A stretch of 64,000 nt of DNA from Deroplatys truncata (taxonomy: Eukaryota; Arthropoda; Insecta; Mantodea; Mantidae). Made by a program: the position numbers and the translations under genes. Below, piece after piece: positions 34,668 through 45,111 of this stretch. The stretch spans positions 37,563,501 to 37,627,500 of the forward strand of contig CM060989.1 in NCBI GenBank assembly GCA_030765065.1, read 5' to 3'. The notes beneath the pieces are model-generated. The model was not told the origin of the DNA. It made no database searches and saw only the letters and a program-made list of their open reading frames with translations. How positions within the stretch are numbered: the stretch's first letter is position 1; each line of letters opens with the position of its first letter.

Positions 34668-35400
34668 TATTATTTCTCATCGCTAGACTGAACAGGAACA
34701 GAGGAATTGTGTATGCCTCATCATTATTGGAACTTATGCTTCAAACGCCAAATAAAGAATGAGGATTTCATCATTCAAAATCCACTTCGAATGGAGCACC
34801 AACTTCGGGATTGAAAGAATCATATCTTTTGTACTTCAACACTTAACTCAGTGACAATATACAGTCATTTTAATTTTAAGTCCTCTCTTTGCTACTCAAA
34901 TACTGTAACGACCAAATACATTTCGTTTTTATTATGAAGTCTTGATTTTTTTTCTGTTCAGAGTTAACATTCTTAAAGCAAACACTCCGTTAAGTAGATT
35001 CCATTATGATCGCATGTTTTGCCTCCAAAGCTTCAATGAACAAAAAAGGAGTATATTAAGCATTAATTGGTCATTAAGCATTAAGTGTCATTCTCGTTTC
35101 TCTCTCTAACCTGTGTGTTAGGAGTGGTCGGACTTTACGGCGACAGTGCTAACAGAATAGAAGCTACATGGAAGGCAGGCAAACCAAAAAAACAGGGGAT
35201 GGGTTAAAACTCGTGTTTTCTCCAGTGGCAACACTGTTATAGGACTTTAGATAGTTCAAAACTTCTAAAAATCTCCAGGTAAAAATTTTTAGGTGGGAAC
35301 TCATATAACCAAACAACGTTGGCTGAATAAGCATGCTCTCTTGATATAGTTTCGAGTATCTACCAGATAACACTGTTTACTGATAAAATGCATGATGTAA
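34668..35400. other. Unannotated stretch
   Basis: No recognisable feature. Confidence 0.4.
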
Positions 35401-36950
35401 GCCATTTTCTCCTGTACTGTCCCAGACCTAACAAAGAAAACTAAAATTTTGGAAAAAGAAATTATTTCTCTACATAGTCTCCTTTTAGCTCGATACACTT
35501 TTCCCAGCGATGTTCAATAGCTTCAATACTCTGTTTATATTGAGCACCGTCGAGTTCTCAAAATAGCCATCAGCTGCAAACTCCACCTCTTCATTGTTGG
35601 CAAATATTTTACCACCAAGCCATTTCTTCAACTTTGGGAACTGAAGAACGTAGTTTTGTTGTATTGTTATTTGCCCCACGTATGGAAGCCAATTTGAAGA
35701 AGGTTATTATATCTTTACGTTATTTGCACCACGCTTTGGGCGTTAATTTGAGAGAACGTGTTTTCTTTTAACTTGTCTGCAACACGCTTTGGGCATCAAT
35801 TTGAAGTAGTTTGTATTGAAAGATTTGTATTATATTTCAACTGTTGGGGAGCCGAACTTGTAGTAGTTGCAACCGCATGCATAGTAAATAGTTTCCGGTA
35901 GCCTTCGCCCCAAATGTACTTTCAGGTGGCCTTTGCCCCAAGTTTAAAAAAGTATTAACTTTGTAATTTGCCTGTTTCTTTAAACATTATATATGTATGT
36001 TTGCCTCGGCTGCGTCAGTATTATTGTTAGAGACACGTTTCTCTTAGCAGGGTTGTGATGCGACTAAGAATGTAGGCTTACACAGATTATAATTTTACTT
36101 CAATCCTTTTATTAATGCTTGACACGATTTAAATAACACTTCACTGATAGAGAGCTGTGAGATTCTTTTATGAATTACTTGCACTTTTTAACACGTAAAC
36201 GTATTTTTCGTCTCATGCGAATACGTATTAAATCTCTTGAGGACGCATCTCACATCCGGTTACAAACGCTGTTTGCATGCAACTGAACTGATTTCAACCG
36301 CCTAAACTTGTAAATTTCTGTATAAGTCTCTGATTGGCTATTCATAATCCAATAGAATACCTTCATTTAACTAAAGCTTTTTCTGGTTGTGATTGGCTAT
36401 TTTTAAACTGTCTCAAAATTTACGTTATTGTTGCTCCAATAATGACTAGTAGCATTTAAACTTTAAAATTCATTATTGCCTCAAGGTTACCTCATTGTTA
36501 GCAACTTTTGACCTATTATTCTGACAGCTCCTACGTTATTAAATTACGTAATACATTCACATAACATTATTACACATGGATAAAATAATATAAACATATA
36601 CAATGACTCTAATATACACTTTTTATATATAGCTACATACACATATTGTTTTAAGGCGGGCTGTTATTGAATTATATATTATATACAACTAGACTGAAAT
36701 CATTTTAGTGTTAAATACTGCTTCAAAACAGAAAATGATCAGAGGGGGCTATGTCTGGCGAATAGGGCGCATCAGGAAGCAATTCGAACTTTAACTCATT
36801 GATTTTGGCCATGACGATAGTGGATGTGTAAACTGGTGCATTTTCTTGATGAAACAGAACTTTCGTTTTCGCTAAATGCGTCCGTTTTTGCTTGATTTCA
36901 TCATTCAAATGTATTATTCGCATCGTTTCCCCTATAAAGAATATTCTCAT
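35401..36950 (-). mobile_element. MAR3: 5'-truncated mariner split by LTR-B2
   Basis: Minus strand. The piece at 36950-36726 reads NDEIKQKRTHLAKTKVLFHQ, ENAPVYTSTIVMAKI and PYSPDIAPSDHFLF. The piece at 35641-35485 continues PKLKKWLGGKIFANNEEVEF. The two join in frame once the LTR and one duplicated 4-mer are removed. The second catalytic residue is Glu instead of Asp (HQENAP). The 3' end resembles MAR1 ('gtagagaaataa', 'ttttctttgttaggtc'), so MAR1 and MAR3 are one subfamily. The N-terminal half is missing. Confidence 0.85.
35642..36725 (-). mobile_element. LTR-B2, solo LTR (1084 bp) inside MAR3
   Basis: Ends TGAAGAACG and CTGCTTCA. Flanks are GAAC (35638-35641) and AAAC (36726-36729), a 4-bp duplication with one change. 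Near the low-coordinate end, a 53-bp unit with CCACG..TTGGG..AATTTGA is repeated three times (35671, 35724, 35777). No coding sequence. Inverted copy of 39539-40628, with which it also shares 'aataacagcccgcctt' and 'tgcctcggctgcgtca'. Confidence 0.85.
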
Positions 36951-37179
36951 TTAGAAAAACTGCTCTCGGATGTAAATCGTTAAAGGAATCCACCTTGTCC
37001 TAAATGAAACAATCTGAATCTCTACCGTTCTTCTACAAAATATTGATACAAAAACTTACTCCTTTGTCTACTTTACGTTAATCGAGATAAACATTTGCAG
37101 TAATAGGTTTTAACACAAAATACAAAACAAATAGAGACTTAGAAAGTAATCTACGAAAATACAATAACGAATGTATGCA

Positions 37180-37570
37180 TTAAACGAAGAAATGCGAATA
37201 AAGTAATCCAATTAAGACTACATATATCGCCTCAGAACCGTCTTTGCAGTATAGAAGCGAGACGTGCGTGTTAAGAGCAAGCGATAAAAGACGTATCGAA
37301 GCGGCCTAAATGAGATTCTTGAGATCGATACTCGGTGTGAGATTTAGAGACCAAAGAAATAGTCAGGAAACCAGAGATGAATTCAGGTAGAAATAAGTAC
37401 GGTAGAAGAAGTGATGCATCACCAGAAGACACGGAAAAAACATGTGCAAATAGTGTCCCCGGATCGTCTCCCGTTGCAAGCGACTTTCATAACACAACTG
37501 GAACTGGAGTTTAGGAGACCTAAAAGGAGATGGAGACAGCAATTCACAGAATACTTTGTCTTCGTAACAG
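37180..37570 (+). pseudogene. Non-LTR retrotransposon RT C-terminal fragment
   Basis: The + strand reads YRSETCVLRASDKRRIEAA, stop, MRFLRSILGVRFRD and, after frame changes, LEFRRPKRRWRQQF. This order (YGSETW, DKRRLxAxEMRFLRxILGV, then GRPRRRWxDQ) is typical of the end of a non-LTR retrotransposon RT. It has multiple stops and no upstream catalytic motif. A related fragment is on the minus strand at 45430-45810. Confidence 0.7.
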
Positions 37571-37664
37571 GTTTAAAAACGTAATCCTTGCCTTGGAAGA
37601 TTAAGAAGAAAAAACATGTTTTATTACACATTTCATTAATACAGTAGGCTCAAACGATAGTCAA

Positions 37665-38010
37665 GACGAGAGGGTTAGCTCAGGCGGGAGGTGGCTCGCA
37701 TTTGGGAGGTCCCATTTTCGATTCCCGGTGACCGCCCACGCTGATTATGGGGTATTTCGTGGTTTTCCTTTGGTCCCAAGGCAAGTGCCACGACTTTTTT
37801 TTCCTCCATTTTCTCTCATTTCATCTTCATTTCACGTTTCATATGTGCTATCAAGTTCTGCGGTGCTGGCGGTGCCGGGCAGATGGCGTGGATGCATATG
37901 CGTTGGAAAGATTTCTCCCCGTGAATGCCAGAGTGAGTTGTCCCGCCAGGTAGGATCGCTGCCTCGCCACTGGTGCGCGGGTATTCAAACTGGAAATGCT
38001 ACGGACTTCT
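37665..38010 (+). mobile_element. SINE-2 copy, tRNA-derived
   Basis: Head 'gttagctcaggcggg' and B box TTTCGATTCCCGG followed by 'tgaccgcccacgctg'. Body 'atttcgtggttttcctttgg' and 'gtgaatgccagagtgagttg'. It is diverged from the 32330 copy. The 3' limit is uncertain, because GC-rich related sequence continues to about 38100. Confidence 0.7.
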
Positions 38011-38239
38011 GCGCGACTCTGTTGGCCTGTCTTCCTGAGGACTTGGGACCTTCCATGGCTATTTCACCTCATCCCTGCCTCCCGGCGTGGTGTAGCCACA
38101 ATAGTTCGAAACGGTCGCAGTGTGCAGCGTGTCATTCTCCGATAACACATCCTACATCATTCAAATCTTTTAAAGACGAATCGCTATGTAATGGCTTTAA
38201 AATTCCGTTGTCTTTGCATTGCCACGAAAGAAAGCGAAA

Positions 38240-38790
38240 CGAATAGCGACTTAGCAGTAGAAAAAAGTAAAGTTCACAACTGAAAGGAATAGTTAAGAAT
38301 ATCTTGGAAATATTAGTGCCACAAAATATTTACATAAATTGTGTTTTTAAACGAGATCTAATATGTTTGGCGTAGTAAATATATAAAGTTGTACCAGTTA
38401 TACAAAATTATGTATAACCATTTCTGAATGAAGAGGACTTCACAGGCTCTTTTCAGAGAATTCAAGCGATATATTTTATTTGCTATATATCTCAAAGGTA
38501 TGATATTCTAATCCAAATCGTTACAGTCACTTTAGAGAAAAAACATTGAAAAATGTTGCATGTAAAGTGTAGTTTGGCGGGGAAGAATTTTCTTAAAACA
38601 TTTCATGCCTGTACCTTAGAAGATATAAATCTTAATACCAAGTTAGGGATTAATACGGACTCTTCGTTTTTGAGTTATGTTGTTCACATATCTTTTTCTA
38701 AAAATACTTTTTTAAAACATGTACTTCCAGTTAAACCTCGGTATCGAATTTTTGTGTGGCGTAAAATTCTTCTTCTACTTATTATTAATT
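38240..38790 (+). repeat. Rep1 fragment, old subfamily
   Basis: Interior blocks 'gagatctaatatgtttggcgtag', 'gaatgaagaggacttcacagg', 'gatattctaatccaaatcg' and 'atgtaaagtgtagtttgg', ending with 'ggtatcgaatttttgtgtgg'. The microsatellite is lost. Confidence 0.7.
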
Positions 38791-38802
38791 TATGACTAAG
38801 TA

Positions 38803-39350
38803 CGAGGCGTGTTTTCAAAGTAAGTACGTTTTAGTATGTTGCCATTGCAGCGCCTCAGTCGCAATTTTTGAGCATGTGCGATCACTTCCTCCACTCATTA
38901 GCAAGCCAGACGCAGCTGTGAGCAATCGTCGCTTTGTGTTTTCCTGTTGTTAGAGCGTTTCGAAATGTTCAAAGCAATCGAACGACCCACCGACTGTGAA
39001 GTCAGATCAGTGTTTCGTTTTTGGAATGCGAGAAATTTTACGCCAGCAAACATTCATCGTCAGTTGTGTGATATTTATGGGGAAACAAATGAGTGACAAT
39101 GCCCGGCAACACACATTCAAACAAACTCAATATCTGATCGCATCATTGGGTTGAGAACAATTCGAACAACATCCCTACAGTCCAGATTTGGCACCAAGCG
39201 ATTTTCATCTGTGTGAAACAAGAAATGCAGGCTTGGATTTCTTCACAAGTGGCATCATTCTTTGACGAAGGCTACAAAAACAAATGGTTTCCCTATTACA
39301 AGTTTCTGAATAACGGCGGTGACTAGATGGAGAAGTAGTGTAAGGTATAA
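38803..39350 (+). mobile_element. MAR4: internally deleted mariner, second lineage
   Basis: TA at 38801-38802 precedes CGAGGCGTGTTTTCAAAG. The + strand reads MFKAIERPTDCEVRSVFRFW and FTPANIHRQLCDIYGETNE, the N-terminus of a mariner transposase of a lineage different from MAR5. After about 39100 it jumps directly to PYSPDLAPSDFHL and the C-terminal region. The catalytic core between them is deleted, and no right TIR is visible. A deletion derivative that could only move in trans, if at all. Confidence 0.75.
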
Positions 39351-39538
39351 GGTAATGAATGATAATAAAGTACTAAGAAAATAATGTCTCTCATATTTTT
39401 TTAAAAAATTATCAGTTCTTTCTTTAAAACATGCTTCGTATAATTCACAATGAAACGAATAGTTAAGAATACTTTGGATATGGTTAATGCCACAGAAAAT
39501 GAACATAAAGTGTACCAGTTTTACAATATTATATACAT

Positions 39539-40628
39539 TGAGGCAGTATTTTAATACCTAAATAATTTCAATTGTATTTTACAATAAGTAAATTCAATAA
39601 CAGCCCGCCTTGAAACAATATGTATGTAATAATTATTTAAATTGTATGTAACAGTCATTGCAAATGCTTATTTTTATTGTAAACATGTTTTATTAATGTT
39701 ATGTGAATACATTATTTACTTCAATAATGCAAGAGCTGTGAGAATAATAAGTTTTAAGTTGCTAACAATGAGGTAATAATGAGGTAACCTTGTGTCAATA
39801 ATGAGTTTTAGAGTTTGAAAGTTACCAGTCATGATTATATCAAAGATAAGGTAAATTCAGTAACAGTTTAAAATTAGCCAATCAATAGCAAGGAAAAAGT
39901 TTAAGTAATATGTAGATATTCTATTGGACTAGAATTAGCCAATCAGAGACTTGAAATACCGAAGCTTACGAGTTTTAACCGTTGAAAGTTGCTCAGTTGC
40001 GGGCAAGTCTTGGTAGTGAACAGATGGAAGATGTGTTCTCTAGTGTGAATCGTAAAGTATGTATACGCGCTAAGTGAAAGTATTGATGATTCTCACAGTT
40101 CTTAAAAAGTGTAGTGCTTTATAAAAATGTGCAAGAATTAATAAAAGAAGTGAATTTAAAAAGTTAAATTCTGTGATGTCTACAATCACTGTCACAACGC
40201 ACCCTTATTAAAATATACGTGACTCTACAAACAAGATGACGCAGCCGAGGCAAAATTCAAACATAATATATACAAGCAATGTTAATAACAAAGTTAAATA
40301 TTATAGTGTAAAACATGGAGTGTAACAACTAAAATTACATCTTGAAATCAGCTTCTTGTACGTATCAGCAAATTGCGTAATAACAGTAACTAACACGTAA
40401 TCAACAAATTCAAACCGACGCCCAAAGCGTGTTCCAGGAACTCCTTAAATGCAACTAAATAAATATTACGTAAAATACAATTACGTAAGCAGCACAACAT
40501 ACCCTTCTTCAAGTTAAATATATTACACAACATCACATCTTCTTCAAGTTGGCTTCCCAAACGTGGAACTAAATAACGATCTTCAATTTTACGTAAACAT
40601 ATTTACATGGAGCAAATCTACTTCTTCA
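39539..40628 (+). mobile_element. LTR-B3, solo LTR (1090 bp) with ACAT duplication
   Basis: Perfect ACAT at 39535-39538 and 40629-40632; termini TGAGGCAGT and CTTCTTCA. In this orientation the order is CCAAT-like boxes ('agccaatcaat', 'agccaatcagag'), 'tttataaaaatg' and AATAAA near 40138, then motifs resembling the tRNA-Lys/primer-site sequence (GACGCCCAAAGCG and TGGCTTCCCAAACGTGG) near the right end. That order suits U3-R-U5 and suggests + is the sense strand. No internal region accompanies it. Confidence 0.85.
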
Positions 40629-40703
40629 ACATTGCATAGGAATGAAGAGGACTTCACAAGCTCTTCCCAGAAAATTCAGAACAATATATTTAGCAATATA
40701 TTT

Positions 40704-40707
<4 letters not shown>

Positions 40708-40741
<34 letters not shown>
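40708..40741. repeat. (TA)n microsatellite
   Basis: Pure TA run within the Rep1 host copy, after 'tttacaca'. Confidence 0.95.
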
Positions 40742-40743
<2 letters not shown>

Positions 40744-40940
40744 ATTCCTATGTAAATGTCTTAAATATACGGTCTTTTAATCAAAAAACTTAGTCATTGG
40801 TGAGAAAATAAAAAATGTCGAAAAATATTGCATATAAAGGGTAGTTTGGAGTGGGGAAATTTTCTTGAAAATCTTCGTGTCATATCTTTGAAATATACTG
40901 AACTTTACGAAATTTGGTATTTATCCAAACTTTCGTTTTT

Positions 40941-41475
40941 ACTTTTTCTACTACGTATAGTAAGTAGGGGAAGTATTGCATTCCACCCAAAAATTCGATA
41001 CCGAGATTTCACCGGAAATACATGTTTTAAGACTCCCTGAATCCAAAAACAAGCATTTTTGGAAACATGTCCGTGTGTGTGTGTGTGTCTGCGTCTCTGT
41101 GTGCCTGTGAACAGCATAACTCAGAAACGAACAGTCGGATAAACACCAAACTTGGTATTTAGGTTCAGTATCTTCCAGTGATGCGACACGAAGGTTTTCA
41201 AGAAAATCCCCCCACCCCAGACTACCCTTTACATGGAACATTTTTCGAAAAATTTTAATTTTCTCAAAAATGGCTCTAACGACTTTGATTAAAATATCAT
41301 ACGTTTAAGGTATTTTCATGACAAATGAAATGTATATCTCGAATTTTCTGGGAATGTCTCCAAAAGTGTTCTTCATTCTGAACGACTTTTGCATAACTGG
41401 TACACCATAAGAGATAGACAAAATGTTACTGCACAAAAAATGTAGATCGCGTTACAATACACAATTTATGTCATA
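40941..41475 (-). repeat. Rep1 array unit a, truncated
   Basis: ACTTTTTCTACTACGTATAG to 'caatttatgtcatat'; lacks the last ~300 bp of the unit. First member of the head-to-tail array inserted in the T-run of the host copy. Confidence 0.85.
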
Positions 41476-41482
41476 TATTTTT

Positions 41483-42016
41483 ACTTTCTCTACTACGTAT
41501 AGTAAGTAGGGGAAGTATTGCATTCCACCCAAAAATTCGATACCGAGATTTCACCGGAAATACATGTTTTGAGACCTCCTGAATCCAAAAAAAGCATTTT
41601 TGGAAACATGTCCGTGTGTGTGTCTGTGTGTGTGTGTGTGTCTGTGTGTGTGTGTGTCTGTGTGTGTGTGTGTCTGTGTGACTGTGAACAGCATAACTCA
41701 AAAATGAACATTCGGATAAGCACCAAACTTGGTATTTAGGTTCAGTATCTTCCAGAGATGCGACACGAAGGTTTTCAAGAAAATCCCCCCACCCCAGACT
41801 ACCCTTTACATGGAAGATTTTTCGAAAATTTTAATTTTCTCAAAAATGACTCTAACGATTTTGATGAAAATATCATATGTTTAAGATAATGTCATGAGAA
41901 ATGAAATGTATATCTCGAATTTTCTGGGAATGTCTCCAAAAGTATTCTTCCTTGTGAACGACTTTTGCATAACTGGTAAACCATAAGAGATAGACAAAAT
42001 GTTACTACACAAAAAA
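41483..42016 (-). repeat. Rep1 array unit b, first part
   Basis: Head ACTTTCTCTACTACGTATAG through 'gttactacacaaaaaa', containing the longest GTGTCTGT microsatellite (41610-41682). Interrupted by the foldback at 42017 and resumed at 42502-42597 ('gtttagtgaaccgttttc'). Confidence 0.85.
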
Positions 42017-42501
42017 TCTGATGTGTTACACTCACATGACTTTCTCTACTCTTGTACAATCTAATTTTACAAACGCCTATTCTCCATATGCTTCATGTTA
42101 ATCGAGATATCGAGATGTCAATCTTATTGCTAATTTTCTTGTAGTTGCAAGGTGAATATGGTAGCTTTTAAGCGATAGTCAAATATTTTAACGCTGGTTG
42201 CTATGTGGCGCATTCCATTCTCTTTGCATGTCCAGGACATAAAAAAAATGAATAACGTATTTGAGAAGAAGTATACGTATTGGAAAATTTAAGGAAATAA
42301 CAAGCAATATCTCGAAAACGGTTCACTCAACAAAAGAAATGTATATGACATAAGTTGTGTATTTTAACGCGATCTACAAGAAAATTAGCAATAAGATTGA
42401 CATCTCGATATCTCGATTAACATGAAGCATATGGAGAATAAGCGTTTGTAAAATTAGATTGTAGAAGAGTAGAGAAATTCATGTGAGTGTAACACATCAG
42501 A
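42017..42501. repeat. Foldback: 128-bp inverted arms with 229-bp loop
   Basis: The left arm 42017-42144 and right arm 42374-42501 are inverted copies of the Rep1 start (TCTGATGTG...CTTGTAG). I count only 3 mismatches and no indels over 128 positions. Both arms share private variants such as 'cgagatatcgagatgtcaat' and 'caatctaatttt'. The loop continues the left arm's Rep1 sequence to 'aacgcgat'. The structure could extrude as a cruciform or long hairpin. Confidence 0.9.
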
Positions 42502-42597
42502 TTTTTTTTGTTTAGTGAACCGTTTTCTAGATATTGCTTTTTATTCCCTTACATTTTCCAATACTTACACTTTTTCTCAAATTCGTTACTCATTTTT
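42502..42597 (-). repeat. Rep1 array unit b, remainder
   Basis: 'tttagtgaaccgttttctag' to 'ctcaaattcgttactc', truncated by unit c. Confidence 0.75.
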
Positions 42598-43443
42598 ACT
42601 TTCTCTACTACGTATAGTAAGTAGGGGAAGTATTGTATTCCACCCAAAAATTCCATACCGAGATTTCACCGGAAATACATGTATTGAGACTCCCTGAATC
42701 CCAAAAAAGCATTTTTGGAAACATGTCCGTGTGTGTGTGTCTGTGTGTCTGTGAACAGCACAACTCAGAAACGAACAGTCGGATAAACACCAAACTTGGT
42801 ATTTAGGTTCAGTATCTTCCAGAGATGCGACACGAAGGTTTTCAAGAAAATCCCCCCACCCCAGACTACCCTTTACATGGAACATTTTTCGAAAAGTTTA
42901 ATTTTCTCAAAAATGGCTCTAACGATTTTGATTAAAATATCATACGTTTAAGGTATTTTCATGACAAATGAAATGTATATCTCGAATTTTCTGGGAATGT
43001 CTCCAAAAGTATTCTTCATTCTGAACGACTTTTGCATAACTGGTAAACCATAAGAGATAGACAAAATGTTACTGCACAAAAAATGTAGATCGCGTTAAAA
43101 TACACAATTTATAACATATACATTTTTTTGTTGCGTGAACCGTTTTCGAGATATTGCTTGTTATTCCCTTAAATTTTCCAATGCTTATACTTTTTCTCAA
43201 ATTCGTTATTCATTTTTTTATGTCCTGGACATGCAAAGAGAATGAAATGCGTCACATAGCAACCAGCGCTTAGAATATTTGACTATCGCTTAAAACTACC
43301 ATATTCCCCTTGCATCTACAAGAAAATTAGCAATAAGATTGACATCTGGATTTCTCGATTAACATGAAACATATGGAGAATAAGTGTTTGTAAAAATAGT
43401 TTGCACAAGAGTAGAGAAAGTCATGTGAGTGTAACACATCAGA
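42598..43443 (-). repeat. Rep1 array unit c, full length (846 bp)
   Basis: ACTTTCTCTACTACGTATAG to GTGTAACACATCAGA. Nearly identical to unit d by eye. Separated from unit d by a T-run only. Confidence 0.92.
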
Positions 43444-43449
43444 TTTTTT

Positions 43450-44319
43450 CTTTCTCTACTACGTATAGTAAGTAGGGGAAGTATTGTATTCCACCCAAAA
43501 ATTCGATACCGAGATTTCACCGGAAATACATGTTTTGAGACTCCCTGAATCCAAAAAAAGCATTTTTGGAAACATGTCCGTGTGTGTGTGTGTGTCTGTG
43601 TCTGTGTCTGTGTGTCTGTGTGTCTGTGAACAGCATAACTCAGAAACGAACAGTCGGATAAACACCAAACTTGGTATTTAGGTTCAGTATCTTCCAGAGA
43701 TGCGACACGAAGGTTCTCAAGAAAATCCCCCCACCCCAGACTACCCTTTACATGGAACATTTTTCGAAAATTTTAATTTTCTCAAAAATGGCTCTAACGA
43801 CTTTGATTAAAATATCATACGTTTAAGGTATTTTCATGACAAATGAAATGTATATCTCGAATTTTCTGGGAATGTCTCCAAAAGTATTCTTCATTCTGAA
43901 CGACTTTTGCATAACTGGTAAACCATAAGAGATAGACAAGATGTTACTGCACAAAAAATTTAGATCGCGTTAAAATACACAATTTATGTCATATACATTT
44001 TTTTTTGTTGCGTGAACCGTTTTCGAGATATTGCTTGTTATTCCCTTAAATTTCCAATGCTTATACTTTTTCTCAAATTCGTTATTCATTTTTTTATATC
44101 CTGGACATGCAAAGAGAATGAAATGCGCCACATAGCAACCAGCGCTTAGAATATTTGACTATCGCTTAAAACTACCATATTCCCCTTGCATCTACAAGAA
44201 AATTACCAATAAGATTGACATCTCGATATCTCGATTAACATGAAACATATGGAGAATAAGCGTTTGTAAAAATAGTTTGTACAAGAGTAGAGAAAGTCAT
44301 GTGAGTGTAACACATCAGA
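43450..44319 (-). repeat. Rep1 array unit d, full length (870 bp)
   Basis: CTTTCTCTACTACGTATAG to GTGTAACACATCAGA. Differs from unit c mainly in microsatellite length and scattered bases. The sequence following it, GTTTTTAGTTAT, resumes the host copy. Confidence 0.92.
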
Positions 44320-44455
44320 GTTTTTAGTTATAAATGCTTCTTTTGATTAGTGGGGAATAGGGCATGTATTTACGATGAAATCTCGTATAGACTTTTTGGA
44401 TGCAATACAATACTTCATTTACTTACTATAGGTAAACAGAAGAGAAGCTTAAAAT
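44320..44455 (+). repeat. Rep1 host copy, right remainder
   Basis: 'gtttttagttataaatgcttc', 'catgtatttacgatgaaatc' and 'tgcaatacaatacttc', ending near 'agaagagaagctt'. It continues the copy interrupted at 40940. Confidence 0.7.
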
Positions 44456-44880
44456 ACTTCACTAAAACATCAAGAATACCATTAAAATGGGTTTACTGGT
44501 GTTTCTGCTAATTCATGCCTCTCATTTTCTTAATATTTATTTTCTGACCTCTAAAGTCTCCGCTACAGTTCACCAATTGTCTTGAATAATCCTCTTTCCC
44601 CCTTTAAATGACCGTTGTAGAAATCGTGTTAAGGGCTTACATCGCTTCATCTCCCCTGACCATGTGGGTCGTGATGAGCACTTAGTTCCCTCGTGAGCAA
44701 CTAAATCTGTGGCAGATGGAAGGTTAGAGTAATTTAATTACCCAAGCCGTAATGTTATAACAGTCACGTTTACTGCACGAAAACGCTACTTAAATCCTCT
44801 TTTTACCTATACTAGATTTCCTAAAAGCTAATTCGCTTCAGATGGTACAGGAAATTTCTGTTCTCAGGGAAAAAATCTAA
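44456..44880. other. Unannotated stretch
   Basis: Nothing recognised. Confidence 0.4.
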
Positions 44881-45110
44881 TATATTACATTCACACGACT
44901 TTCTCTGCCCATCACCGTTGATTTAATATAGCTTCCACATAGCATTCTTACAAAAGTTTCTGCTTACTCTCTCCACCACGTACATTAGTAGATAAAGAAC
45001 GTATTGCGTTCCAACAAAAATTCTATACCGAAATTTCACCGGAAATACATGTTTTGAGGCCCCTAATTAAGAAAATAATTTTTGCTCTCTCTAGCACGTA
45101 CATAGCAGGG
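44881..45110. repeat. Two short Rep1 fragments, head to head
   Basis: 44881-44960 is a + start ('aatatattacattcacacgactttctctg'). 44965-45110 is a minus head ('ctctctccaccacgtac', 'caccggaaatacatgttttgagg'). Confidence 0.65.
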
Positions 45111-45111
45111 C

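Larger units (their letters stand above)
39440..40940 (+). repeat. Rep1 host copy split by LTR-B3 and then by the Rep1 array
   Basis: 'gtgtaccagttttacaatatt' to 39538; after the LTR 'tgcataggaatgaagagg' (40633), 'gatattt'-like, 'gcatataaagggtagtttgg' and 'tttatccaaactttcgttttt' to 40940. The copy continues at 44320 after the tandem array. A (TA)n run lies at 40708-40741. Confidence 0.75.

Noticed and set aside
37728-38246. 172-codon + strand ORF
   Set aside because: Overlaps SINE-2 and its GC-rich tail, then Rep1 sequence; chance open frame.
41610-41690. CRISPR-like spaced repeats
   Set aside because: The regular pattern is a GTGTCTGT-type microsatellite internal to Rep1, not repeat-spacer units.
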